DNA from: Colimorpha_A sp045591885
Lineage (GTDB): Bacteria; Bacillota; Clostridia; Oscillospirales; CAG-272
Assembly (NCBI GenBank): GCA_045591885.1
Contig: JAZNTT010000075.1
Coordinates: 1-31,474 of the forward strand
Reading direction: 5' to 3'
Length of the DNA: 31,474 nucleotides
Both the position numbers and the translations under genes were made by a program. How positions within the stretch are numbered: position 1 is the first letter of the stretch; every line of letters starts with the position of its first letter. A model generated the notes under the pieces. It ran no database searches. It was given only the letters and a program-made list of their open reading frames with translations, and was not told the origin of the DNA. This document shows positions 22,787 through 31,447 of the stretch, one piece after another.

Positions 22787-23082
22787 TAGGGGTACATTTT
22801 GCCTCCAACTCCGGAGTAGTTTGCTGCACAACCTACGGGAGGTGGATTTTTGCGAAGCAAAAAGACGGAAGGAGCCCGCGATTAAAATAATTATAGGGAG
22901 TTGCCCGTCTCATCCAAGGCGGCTCCATAAAGATTTGTTTTCGTCAGTTTCTTGCCCGATGGCTCCCTCACCGCTTCCGGGAGCTCCCTCCCGGAGGGAG
23001 CCTACACCTCATCCGAGGCTCTGCCTCTTGCCTTCCCCAAGGGGAAGGCAAGACAACGCTGCGAAGCTTTCCCACGTTATTT

Positions 23083-23124
23083 GTAGGGCGGGGGTTTACT
23101 CCCGCCGTGCAAAAACAATGTTAC
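23083..23124 (+). repeat. Dispersed repeat A, copy 2
   Basis: 42 bases, same orientation and 38 of 42 identical with 15121-15162. Two of the four differences lie in the hairpin loop. Confidence 0.85.
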
Positions 23125-23227
23125 TTTACCTTTGGCATACGGTTGCTTCGCAACCTACACCTCATCCGTCCGAGGTTTACCTCTTGCACCATTCTCCCGC
23201 CGGAGAAGGTATACGGCGGGAGCGCGT

Positions 23228-23288
23228 GGGGTTCCCCGAAGCGAATGCAGACAGCGAAGCGTCTGCTAGAGCATTTGGGGGTTCCGAG
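23228..23288 (+). repeat. Dispersed repeat B, long copy
   Basis: Begins GGGGTTCCCCGAAGCG and ends ATTTGGGGGTTCCGAG. The reverse complement aligns with 15007-15051 at both ends. The middle contains an extra inverted repeat (AGACAGCGAAGCGTCT). Confidence 0.7.
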
Positions 23289-23337
23289 CAAGCCGCCCGC
23301 CCTACCCCTGCCTTGCAATCAACTTTTTGGCAAGAGA

Positions 23338-23363
23338 AAAGGCACTCCTTTCGGAGTGCCTTT
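23338..23363 (-). terminator. Terminator of rpoBC
   Basis: Arms AAAGGCACTCC and GGAGTGCCTTT around TTTC, 11 bases beyond the rpoC stop; TTTTCTCTT follows on the minus strand. Confidence 0.87.
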
Positions 23364-23373
23364 AACTATTGAT

Positions 23374-26300
23374 TTATGCGTTTTCGGTTTCCTCGGCGGG
23401 TGCTTCTTCTTCGGGCTCTACCTTTTCGAGCTCTACGCTGCGGTAGCGTTCCATACCGGTTCCGGCAGGGATAAGCTTACCGATAAGCACGTTCTCCTTA
23501 AGACCGAGAAGGTGGTCGACCTTGCCCTTGATAGCGGCTTCGGTGAGAACCTTTGTGGTCTCCTGGAAGGGTGCTGCGGAGAGGAAGGAGTTCGTCTGGA
23601 TAGACGCCTTCGTGATACCGAGAAGAACACGCGATCCGCTTGCAAGGCAAAGATCTCTTTCGCCTGCGTCGATGCGCGCCTGAAGCTTTGCGTTTTCGTC
23701 GTCGAAGTCACCAACGTCGATCGTCGAGCCGACGAGAATATCGGTATTTCCGGGATCGTCAACGTTGATCTTTCTCGTCATCTGGCGAGCGATAACCTCG
23801 ATATGCTTATCGTTGATACCGATAGACTGCATACGGTAAACTCTCTGTACCTCACGAATGATGTAGTCATAAACTGCATCAAGTCCGCTGACACGGAGAA
23901 TATCGGCAGGAGCCATATAGCCCTCGGTCATAGGAGTTCCCTGAGCTACAAACTGACCCTCGGTAACGGTAAGACGCGTTCCGAACGGGATAGTATAGGT
24001 CTTGGAATCCTCGCCGTCCTGGCTTGTAATGGTGATCGCCTTCATCTTCTTCTGCTCGCCCATCGAGATAGTACCCGAGATCTCGGCGATGACCGAGGTC
24101 TTCTTCGGGCGTCTTGCCTCGAAGAGCTCTTCAACTCGGGGAAGACCCTGAGTAATGTCGGATCCTGCGACACCACCGGTATGGAAGGTACGCATCGTAA
24201 GCTGTGTACCCGGCTCACCGATGGACTGTGCAGCGATGATACCGACTGCCTCACCGACGTTAACGGTTCTGCCGTTTGCAAGGTCAGCACCGTAGCAGTG
24301 TGCGCAGACGCCGTGACGCGCCTTACAGTTGAGGATAGAACGGATATGAACGCTCTCGATTCCGCAAGCAACGATAGCGTTTGCCTGCTCCTCGGAGATC
24401 ATTTCGTTATCACCGACGATAACCTCGTTTGTCTCGGGATTAACGACCTCACCGATGGTGAAGCGTCCTACGAGACGGTCCTTAAGCGGCTCGATAACGT
24501 CGTTGTCGTCCTTGATAGCGGTAACAACGAGACCGTGGTTCGTTCCGCAGTCCTGCTCGCGGACGATAACGTCCTGCGAAACGTCAACGAGACGTCTGGT
24601 AAGGTAACCGGAGTCTGCCGTCTTAAGAGCGGTATCGGAAAGAGACTTACGCGCACCACGTGCAGCAACAAAGTACTCGAGGATGTTAAGACCTTCACGG
24701 AAGTTCGACTTGATCGGGATCTCCATGGTACGACCGTTGGTCGCGAACATAAGTCCACGCATACCTGCGAGCTGACGCATCTGAGTCATGTTGCCTCGTG
24801 CTCCGGAGTCAGACATCATCTTGATCGGGTTGTAGCGGTCGAAGCGTCCCTGAAGAGCCGCGACGATGTCCTTCGTGGTCTGTTCCCAGATCTTGATGAC
24901 GTTGTTATAACGCTCATCCTCGGTAAGCTGACCGCGCATAAAGGACTTGTGTACGTTTGCGACCTTCTTCTCTGCCTCTGCGATGAAGGTATACTTCTCG
25001 TCAGGAATGGTAACGTCGGAAATGGAGATCGAGATAGCCGCCTTGGTAGAATACTTGTAGCCCATTGCCTTGATATCGTCAAGAACCTGAGCCGCAACGG
25101 AGAAGCCGTGCTTCTCGATACAGCGGTTAACTATATCACCGAGCTGCTTCTTGCCGCAGGTGAAGTCGATCTCGAGATCGAGCAGCTTCTCGGGGTTGGT
25201 TCTGTCAACGTAACCGAGGTCCTGAGGGATCGGCTGGTTGAAGATAAGGCGTCCGAGAGTTGCATTGATTATACCGGTGTGAGTTTCACCGTTTATCTCG
25301 CGGCTTACACGAACCTTGATAGGAGCGTGGAGACCGAGAACACCGTTGGCATAAGCCATCATTGCCTCGTCGAAGTCGCGGAATACGTGATTTTCTCCCG
25401 CCTCGCCTGCCTTGTCGATCGTCAGATAGTAAGAACCGAGGACCATATCCTGCGAAGGAACGGTTACTGCCTTACCGTCGACGGGCTTAAGGAGGTTGTT
25501 AGCGGAAAGCATAAGGAAGCGCGCCTCTGCCTGCGCTTCTGCAGAAAGCGGAACGTGAACAGGCATCTGGTCACCGTCGAAGTCGGCGTTAAACGCGGTA
25601 CATACGAGAGGATGGAGCTTGATAGCGCGTCCCTCAACGAGTACGGGCTCGAATGCCTGAATCGACAGACGGTGAAGTGTAGGAGCACGGTTAAGAAGAA
25701 CAGGATGTTCCTTGATTACGTTTTCAAGTGCGTCCCATACGCAGGTATCGACCTTATCGACCTTCTTCTTTGCGTCCTTGATATTGGATGCCTTCTGTGT
25801 CACAACAAGTCGCTTCATTACGAAGGGCTTGAAGAGCTCGAGTGCCATTTCCTTAGGAAGACCGCACTGATAGATCTTAAGCTCAGGTCCTACGACGATA
25901 ACCGAACGTCCTGAGTAGTCAACACGCTTACCGAGAAGGTTCTGACGGAAGCGTCCCTGCTTACCGCGGAGCATCTCGGACAGCGACTTAAGAGGACGGT
26001 TGGAAGGTCCTGTTACGGGCTTACCTCTTCTGCCGTTATCGATAAGTGCGTCAACTGCTTCCTGAAGCATTCTCTTCTCGTTACGGATAATTATCTCGGG
26101 AGCGTTAAGCTCGAGAAGGTGAGCAAGACGGTTGTTACGGTTGATAACGCGGCGGTAAAGGTCGTTGAGGTCGGAAGCTGCAAAGCGTCCGCCGTCGAGC
26201 TGTACCATCGGGCGTATTTCGGGGGGAATTACGGGGAGAACCTCGAGGATCATCCACTCGGGCTTGTTACCCGAACGGCGGAATGCCTCTACCACGTCAA

Positions 26301-26925
26301 GGCGCTTGATAAGGCGAAGCTTTTTCTGACCGCTCGCGGTAGAAAGCTCCTCTTTAAGCTGACGGGAAAGCTCCTCGATGTCGATCTCCGATAGAAGCTC
26401 CTTGATTGCCTCTGCACCCATTCCTACCTTGAAATCGTTCTCGTAACGCTCGTACATTTCTCTGTACTCACGCTCGGTGATTATCTGGTACTTCTGAAGG
26501 GGAGTCGTACCGGGATCAATTACTATATACTGTGCAAAATAGAGAACCTTTTCGAGAAGACGGGGAGAAATATCGAGAAGGAGTCCCATTTTCGAAGGAA
26601 TTGCGCGGAAATACCAAATGTGGGAAACGGGAGCAGCAAGCTCAATGTGTCCCATTCTTTCACGGCGAACCTTCTTTGTCGTTACTTCAACGCCGCACTT
26701 TTCACATACCTTGCCCTTATAACGTACTCTCTTGTACTTACCGCAGAAGCATTCCCAGTCCTTGGACGGTCCAAAGATCTTTTCGCAGAAAAGACCGTCG
26801 CGCTCTGCTTTAAGGGTACGGTAGTTGATGGTCTCGGGCTTCTTTACCTCACCGTAAGACCAAGAACGGATCATTTCAGGAGAAGCAAGGCCGATTTTTA
26901 TTGAATCAAATACGTTGTGTTCCAT
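23374..26925 (-). CDS. rpoC: DNA-directed RNA polymerase subunit beta'
   Basis: A 1183-residue RpoC, normal length for Clostridia. Marks in order: N-terminal zinc site C59/C61 and C74/C77 (CFCGKYKRVRYKGKVCEKCG), FRQNLLGKRVDYSGRSVIVV, the catalytic Mg2+ loop NADFDGDQM, the trigger-loop region GGVAGSDITQGLPRVEELFEA, and a second zinc cluster with CKARHGVCAHC. The end is Glu-rich. The ATG at 26925 has GGAGG upstream, and rpoB ends 12 bases before. It is followed by repeats and a lipoprotein gene, not by the usual rpsL-rpsG-fusA. Confidence 0.98.
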   Translation of the reverse strand: MEHNVFDSIKIGLASPEMIRSWSYGEVKKPETINYRTLKAERDGLFCEKIFGPSKDWECFCGKYKRVRYKGKVCEKCGVEVTTKKVRRERMGHIELAAPVSHIWYFRAIPSKMGLLLDISPRLLEKVLYFAQYIVIDPGTTPLQKYQIITEREYREMYERYENDFKVGMGAEAIKELLSEIDIEELSRQLKEELSTASGQKKLRLIKRLDVVEAFRRSGNKPEWMILEVLPVIPPEIRPMVQLDGGRFAASDLNDLYRRVINRNNRLAHLLELNAPEIIIRNEKRMLQEAVDALIDNGRRGKPVTGPSNRPLKSLSEMLRGKQGRFRQNLLGKRVDYSGRSVIVVGPELKIYQCGLPKEMALELFKPFVMKRLVVTQKASNIKDAKKKVDKVDTCVWDALENVIKEHPVLLNRAPTLHRLSIQAFEPVLVEGRAIKLHPLVCTAFNADFDGDQMPVHVPLSAEAQAEARFLMLSANNLLKPVDGKAVTVPSQDMVLGSYYLTIDKAGEAGENHVFRDFDEAMMAYANGVLGLHAPIKVRVSREINGETHTGIINATLGRLIFNQPIPQDLGYVDRTNPEKLLDLEIDFTCGKKQLGDIVNRCIEKHGFSVAAQVLDDIKAMGYKYSTKAAISISISDVTIPDEKYTFIAEAEKKVANVHKSFMRGQLTEDERYNNVIKIWEQTTKDIVAALQGRFDRYNPIKMMSDSGARGNMTQMRQLAGMRGLMFATNGRTMEIPIKSNFREGLNILEYFVAARGARKSLSDTALKTADSGYLTRRLVDVSQDVIVREQDCGTNHGLVVTAIKDDNDVIEPLKDRLVGRFTIGEVVNPETNEVIVGDNEMISEEQANAIVACGIESVHIRSILNCKARHGVCAHCYGADLANGRTVNVGEAVGIIAAQSIGEPGTQLTMRTFHTGGVAGSDITQGLPRVEELFEARRPKKTSVIAEISGTISMGEQKKMKAITITSQDGEDSKTYTIPFGTRLTVTEGQFVAQGTPMTEGYMAPADILRVSGLDAVYDYIIREVQRVYRMQSIGINDKHIEVIARQMTRKINVDDPGNTDILVGSTIDVGDFDDENAKLQARIDAGERDLCLASGSRVLLGITKASIQTNSFLSAAPFQETTKVLTEAAIKGKVDHLLGLKENVLIGKLIPAGTGMERYRSVELEKVEPEEEAPAEETENA

Positions 26926-26937
26926 TGCATTTCCTCC

Positions 26938-29900
26938 TTATATCTCATCATATTCATCGCCGTCGAAGCCATCGAAGCCGTCGAAGATTTCTTCTTCACC
27001 GAAATCGTCGATCTCTTCCTCGATCATCGAGTCGAAGGTATCGTCGGTCTCAACGGTCTCACCGATATCCTCGGCAGAAACGTAGGTCGGCGTGTCAAGC
27101 TCGTCTTCGCCGATGCTCGAAAGCTCGATCTCGTTGCCCTCGTGGTCGAGAACGCGGATATCAAGACAGAGCGACTGAAGCTCTTTTACAAGGACCTTAA
27201 ACGCCTCGGGAACACCCGGAGTCGGAATGTTCTGACCCTTAACGATCGCCTCGTAGGTCTTAACACGTCCAATGACGTCGTCAGACTTAACGGTAAGGAT
27301 CTCCTGAAGGGTGTAAGCAGCACCGTATGCCTCGAGTGCCCAAACCTCCATCTCTCCGAAACGCTGACCGCCGAACTGCGCTTTACCGCCGAGAGGCTGC
27401 TGAGTAACGAGAGAGTAAGGTCCGGTCGAACGAGCGTGGATCTTATCGTCAACGAGGTGATGGAGCTTGAGGTAGTACATTATACCAACGGTTACGGGGT
27501 TGTCAAATGGCTCACCCGTACGTCCGTCATAAAGGGTCATCTTACCGGTCTCGGAAAGACCTGCCTGCTTGAGGCATTCGGTAATATCGCTCTCCTTTGC
27601 GCCGTCGAAGACAGGAGTCATGATCTTCCAGCCGAGACGCTTAGCGGCGATTCCGAGGTGTACTTCAAGCACCTGACCGATGTTCATTCGGGAAGGAACG
27701 CCCATCGGGTTAAGAACGATATCAAGGGGAGTACCGTCAGCCATAAAGGGCATATCCTCGGGAGGAAGAATACGGGAAACGACACCCTTGTTACCGTGAC
27801 GTCCTGCCATCTTGTCTCCGACGGAGATCTTTCTCTTCTGTGCTATATATACTCTTACGACCTTGTTTACTCCGGGAGGAAGCTCGTCGCCTGCCTCGCG
27901 GGAGAATACGCGAACGTCAACTACGATACCGCTTTCACCGTGAGGAACGCGGAGAGAGGTATCACGTACTTCTCTTGCCTTCTCGCCGAAGATAGCGCGA
28001 AGGAGTCTTTCCTCTGCGGTAAGCTCGGTCTCACCCTTAGGTGTTACCTTACCGACGAGAATGTCGCCGGCACGGACCTCGGTACCCTTGCGGATAATAC
28101 CTTCTGCGTTGAGGTCCTTAAGAGCGTCGTCACCTACGTTGGGAACTTCTCTTGTGATCTCTTCCGGTCCGAGCTTGGTATCTCTTGCTTCATGAGAGTA
28201 TTCCTCAATATGAAGCGAGGTGTAAACGTCGTTGCGAACGAGGTTTTCGTTAAGAAGGACTGCGTCCTCGTAGTTGTAACCTTCCCAGGTCATGAAGCCG
28301 ATGAGAGCGTTCTTACCGAGGGAGATCTCACCGCCGCTGGTTGCGGGACCGTCTGCGATTACCTGTCCCTTTTCTACGCGTTCGCCGCAGTCAACGATCG
28401 GTATCTGGTTGATACAGGTCGACTGGTTAGAGCGCTTGAACTTGATAAGATGATAAACGTCCTTGCGTCCGTCGTCGGTACGAACGATGATCTCATCCGC
28501 ACAAACCTTCTCAACAGTACCTGCTTCCTTAGCACAAACAACGACGCCGGAGTCGACAGCCGCCTTGTACTCCATACCGGTACCGACGATAGGAGAGTCG
28601 TTAACAAGAAGCGGCACTGCCTGCTTCTGCATGTTCGATCCCATAAGTGCACGGGAGTTATCGTCGTTTTCAAGGAAGGGGATCATGGCGGTTGCGACCG
28701 AAACGACCATCTTAGGCGATACGTCCATGTAATCCGGAACGGTATTGTCGACCTCTATGATCTCGGTGCGCTGACGCGCGGTGACCTTCTTGTTTACAAA
28801 TCTGTTATTTTCGTCGAGGGGCTCGTTTGCCTGAGCAACGATATAGTTATCCTCAACGTCGGCGGTCATATACTCAATTTCATTGGTTACAACGCCGGTT
28901 TCCTTGTCTATCTTGCGGTAAGGCGCTTCGATGAAGCCGTAGTCGCTTATACGCGCATAGGTAGAAAGGTAGGAAATAAGACCGATGTTAGGTCCTTCAG
29001 GTGTCTCGATAGGACACATTCTTCCGTAATGAGTGTAGTGAACGTCACGAACCTCAAAGGAAGCACGGTCACGGCTAAGACCACCCGGTCCGAGAGCAGA
29101 AAGACGGCGCTTGTGAGTAAGCTCTGCAAGCGGGTTGTTCTGGTCCATGAACTGAGAAAGAGGAGAGGAACCGAAGAACTCACGGATCGCTGTTACTACG
29201 GGACGGATATTGATAAGTCCCTCGGGAGTAAGCGTTTCGGTGTCCTGAATGTTCATTCTTTCCTTAACTATCTTATCCATACGGGAGAAGCCGATGCGGA
29301 GCTGGTTCTGGAGAAGCTCTCCAACGCAACGCAGACGTCTGTTTCCGAGATGGTCGATGTCATCAACCGAGCTGAGATCGTGAGACAAGCATACAAGATA
29401 GTTAATGGAAGCGAAGATATCGTCCTTAGTGATGTGCTTCGGAACAAGCTCGGCAATACGGTTCTTTGCCTCTGCCTTAACAGCATCAACGTCGCCGCCA
29501 AGTTGCTCCATCATTTCGAGAAGCACGGAGAGCTTAACCTTCTCGTTTATACCGCAATCCTTGAGATCGCAGCCGAGAATGTACTCGGGCCATACGGTAC
29601 CGTTCGAGAATACCTTGATTTCCTTGTCAGTGTCAAGCTGGAGATAAACCTCGTTAACGCATGCGCGCTCAAAGCTATCAGCGATCTCGGAAGTGACCTC
29701 TACACCGGCTTCGCAGATGAACTCACCTGTAACGGGAGAAACTACGGGACGGGAGAGAGTATAACCGATAATTCTGTTCTTAAGAGCAAGCTTCTTGTCA
29801 AACTTGTATCTACCGACGCCCGCGAGATCGTATCTCTTAGGATCGAAGAAGAGGTTGTTAATAAGTATCTGTGCAGGCTCAACGAGAGGCGGTTCACCGG

Positions 29901-30648
29901 GACGGAGCTTCTTATATATCTCTTTAAGAGCTTCGTCGCCGGCGCTCGTTCCGTTTTTGTCGGCTTCGAGCTGGCAGGTATCGTGCTCGATCGTCGCGGT
30001 GATCTTAACGTCATCGCCGAAGAAGTTAACGATATCATCGTTGTTTTCAACGCCGAGCGCACGGATAAGAACGGTAACGGGTATCTTTCTGTTCTTATCT
30101 ATTCTTACGTAGAACACGTCGTCAGCATCAGTCTCGTACTCAAGCCATGCTCCGCGATAAGGGATAACGGTCGCGGCAAAGGTCTTCTTTCCGCGCTTGT
30201 CCATATCGGAGGTATAGTAGATTCCGGGAGAACGAACGATCTGCGAAACGATAACACGCTCCGCTCCGTTGATAACGAAGGTACCGTTATCGGGCATGAG
30301 CGGGAAATCGCCCATGAAAATCTCTCTTTCAAGAAGCTCACCCGTAGTCTTATTGTGGAGACGGACCTTGACGCGCAAGGGTGCTGCGTAGTTAACGTCT
30401 CTTTCTCTGCATTCCTCAACGGGGTATTTGGGGGTAGAGTCGATCGTGAAATCCACGAACTCAATGCTGAGGTTGCCGGAAAAATCGGTGATGGGGGATA
30501 CGTCACGGAGAACCTCGCGAAGACCCTCGTTCATGAACCACTCGTATGACTTCTTCTGAACTTCGATCAGATTAGGCATTTCGAGTACTTCATCGATCTT
30601 CGAGAAGGACATTCTGACGTTTTTGCCGAGCTTGTGGGGCTTGACCAT
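26938..30648 (-). CDS. rpoB: DNA-directed RNA polymerase subunit beta
   Basis: A 1236-residue RpoB. The start is the ATG at 30646-30648 (MVKPHKLGKNVRMSFSKIDE), matching family starts; the frame stays open to 30684. Its ribosome site, GGAG eleven bases upstream, is weak. Features are the rifampicin pocket FGSSPLSQFMDQNNPLAELT followed by HKRRLSALGPGGLSRDRA, RDVHYTHYGRMCPIETPEGP, KMAGRHGNKGVVSRILP, and GGKAQFGGQRFGEMEVWALE. The C-terminus has an unusually acidic tail with repeated DGFDGFDGDE. In the pocket Pro replaces the Gln at the E. coli 510 position; the main resistance positions (513, 516, 526, 531) are wild type. It is not preceded by rplJ-rplL. Confidence 0.98.
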   Translation of the reverse strand: MVKPHKLGKNVRMSFSKIDEVLEMPNLIEVQKKSYEWFMNEGLREVLRDVSPITDFSGNLSIEFVDFTIDSTPKYPVEECRERDVNYAAPLRVKVRLHNKTTGELLEREIFMGDFPLMPDNGTFVINGAERVIVSQIVRSPGIYYTSDMDKRGKKTFAATVIPYRGAWLEYETDADDVFYVRIDKNRKIPVTVLIRALGVENNDDIVNFFGDDVKITATIEHDTCQLEADKNGTSAGDEALKEIYKKLRPGEPPLVEPAQILINNLFFDPKRYDLAGVGRYKFDKKLALKNRIIGYTLSRPVVSPVTGEFICEAGVEVTSEIADSFERACVNEVYLQLDTDKEIKVFSNGTVWPEYILGCDLKDCGINEKVKLSVLLEMMEQLGGDVDAVKAEAKNRIAELVPKHITKDDIFASINYLVCLSHDLSSVDDIDHLGNRRLRCVGELLQNQLRIGFSRMDKIVKERMNIQDTETLTPEGLINIRPVVTAIREFFGSSPLSQFMDQNNPLAELTHKRRLSALGPGGLSRDRASFEVRDVHYTHYGRMCPIETPEGPNIGLISYLSTYARISDYGFIEAPYRKIDKETGVVTNEIEYMTADVEDNYIVAQANEPLDENNRFVNKKVTARQRTEIIEVDNTVPDYMDVSPKMVVSVATAMIPFLENDDNSRALMGSNMQKQAVPLLVNDSPIVGTGMEYKAAVDSGVVVCAKEAGTVEKVCADEIIVRTDDGRKDVYHLIKFKRSNQSTCINQIPIVDCGERVEKGQVIADGPATSGGEISLGKNALIGFMTWEGYNYEDAVLLNENLVRNDVYTSLHIEEYSHEARDTKLGPEEITREVPNVGDDALKDLNAEGIIRKGTEVRAGDILVGKVTPKGETELTAEERLLRAIFGEKAREVRDTSLRVPHGESGIVVDVRVFSREAGDELPPGVNKVVRVYIAQKRKISVGDKMAGRHGNKGVVSRILPPEDMPFMADGTPLDIVLNPMGVPSRMNIGQVLEVHLGIAAKRLGWKIMTPVFDGAKESDITECLKQAGLSETGKMTLYDGRTGEPFDNPVTVGIMYYLKLHHLVDDKIHARSTGPYSLVTQQPLGGKAQFGGQRFGEMEVWALEAYGAAYTLQEILTVKSDDVIGRVKTYEAIVKGQNIPTPGVPEAFKVLVKELQSLCLDIRVLDHEGNEIELSSIGEDELDTPTYVSAEDIGETVETDDTFDSMIEEEIDDFGEEEIFDGFDGFDGDEYDEI

Positions 30649-30825
30649 TGCAGTAATCACTCCATTTCTAAATAGTAAAATCATCCCTTAAAACGACTAA
30701 AAACGCAACAGGACAGAGCGAGAAAGCCCCCTCCGCTACCCCTACGACAAGCTGGTTACCGTCGAATTATAAGCTGCGAAAGAAACTGCCTTCACTCTTC
30801 GTGTTACGTTTAACGCGAATCCGGT

Positions 30826-30854
30826 ATGATAAAATTGTCCAAAAAACGGTGCAA
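30826..30854 (-). promoter_or_regulatory. Second promoter candidate of rpoBC
   Basis: On the minus strand TTGCAC (30849-30854), 17 bases, TATCAT (30826-30831). Confidence 0.5.
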
Positions 30855-30921
30855 CACAGGCGTTTTCCCGTTATTTTGATAATAGATGACACGCCCGTAG
30901 ACGCTATCTATGCAAGTATAA

Positions 30922-30950
30922 ATTTTAGCACATTTATTCGCGTTTGTCAA
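30922..30950 (-). promoter_or_regulatory. Main promoter candidate of rpoBC
   Basis: On the minus strand TTGACA (30945-30950), 17 bases, TAAAAT (30922-30927). It gives a leader of about 270 bases before the rpoB ATG. Confidence 0.78.
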
Positions 30951-31013
30951 TGGCAAAATCATTGTTTACAAATATTTAACAAATAATTTTTTTGAAAAAA
31001 TTTCTAAAAACTA

Positions 31014-31042
31014 TTGAAATTTTGCTTTGAATGTGTTATTAT
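31014..31042 (+). promoter_or_regulatory. Promoter of rpsT
   Basis: TTGAAA (31014-31019), 17 bases, TATTAT (31037-31042). Confidence 0.78.
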
Positions 31043-31084
31043 AGATTGCTAGTATAGAAAAGTCCAACGTAGGAGGTGAAAATT

Positions 31085-31351
31085 TTGCCGAATATCAAGT
31101 CCGCTAAGAAGCGCGTCATCGTTACCGAAGCAAAGACGCTTCAGAATAAAATGATCAAGACCGCTCTCAAGACCTCGATGAAGAAGTACGAGGCAGCTGT
31201 TGCTGCCGGCGATAAGGAAGCTGCAACTAAGGCATACGCTGTCGTAGTTAAGAAGCTCGATACCGCTGCTGCAAAGGGTCTTGTTCACAAGAACAACGCC
31301 GCAAGAAAGAAGAGCCAGTACACTCTCCTTCTCAACAACATGGGAGCGTAA
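31085..31351 (+). CDS. rpsT: 30S ribosomal protein S20
   Basis: An 88-residue S20 beginning PNIKSAKKRV after the initiator, as in the family, and ending KNNAARKKSQYTLLLNNMGA. It binds 16S rRNA early in 30S assembly. The start is TTG at 31085-31087, eight bases after AGGAGG (31071-31076). The in-frame GTG at 31076 overlaps that ribosome site and would add residues the family lacks. A TTG start is also used by E. coli rpsT, where it takes part in autoregulation by S20. Monocistronic, divergent from rpoBC. Confidence 0.96.
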   Translation: MPNIKSAKKRVIVTEAKTLQNKMIKTALKTSMKKYEAAVAAGDKEAATKAYAVVVKKLDTAAAKGLVHKNNAARKKSQYTLLLNNMGA

Positions 31352-31368
31352 AACTTCTATAAGTAAAT

Positions 31369-31392
31369 AGGCGCCTCAACGAGGCGCCTTTA
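31369..31392 (+). terminator. Terminator of rpsT
   Basis: Arms AGGCGCCTC (31369-31377) and GAGGCGCCT (31381-31389) with loop AAC, then TTT. Confidence 0.8.
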
Positions 31393-31408
31393 AACTTTCA
31401 GGCGATTC

Positions 31409-31447
31409 AAAAGGGGCAGGAAACCATTCGGTTTCCTGCCCCTTTTT
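31409..31447. terminator. Strong second terminator, probably for a convergent gene beyond the window
   Basis: Seventeen-base arms AAAAGGGGCAGGAAACC (31409-31425) and GGTTTCCTGCCCCTTTT (31430-31446) around ATTC, with T-rich flank on the plus strand and A-rich left arm giving T on the minus strand. Confidence 0.83.

Larger units (their letters stand above)
22795..23336. repeat. Gene-free mosaic of palindromic dispersed repeats
   Basis: About 540 bases without a credible gene between the lipoprotein promoter and the rpoC terminator. It holds GGCTCCCTC...GAGGGAGCC (22961-23002), CTCCCTCC-C-GGAGGGAG (22984-23000), GCCTTCCCC-AA-GGGGAAGGC (23030-23049), GGTTGC/GCAACC near 23140, and a 15-base direct repeat CCTACACCTCATCCG at 23001-23015 and 23154-23168. 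Repeats A and B described separately also lie here. Stops are rare across it in one plus frame, but there is no ribosome site and the repeats explain it. Confidence 0.75.
30649..31013. other. Intergenic region between divergent rpoB and rpsT
   Basis: No gene is visible. On the minus strand it holds two promoter candidates for rpoB (listed separately) and a leader of about 270 bases for the upstream one. I see no clear terminator or known leader motif in the leader. The right third is AT-rich and leads into the rpsT promoter. Confidence 0.6.

Noticed and set aside
22961..23168. Possible CRISPR array because of repeated CCTACACCTCATCCG
   Set aside because: Only two copies with unequal surroundings, no regular spacing, no cas genes.
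22503..23372. Open frame of 289 codons over the lipoprotein 5' end and the repeat region
   Set aside because: It overlaps a real gene on the other strand, its second half is palindromic repeat DNA, and there is no ribosome site.
23107..25914. Open frame of 935 codons antisense to rpoC and across the rpoC terminator
   Set aside because: Same register effect as for rpoB; it starts in the repeat region and crosses a terminator.
26917..30549. Open frame of 1210 codons antisense to rpoB
   Set aside because: It is in codon register with rpoB, so its stops would correspond to TTA, CTA and TCA codons in rpoB, which this highly expressed gene avoids. The product has no recognisable domain.
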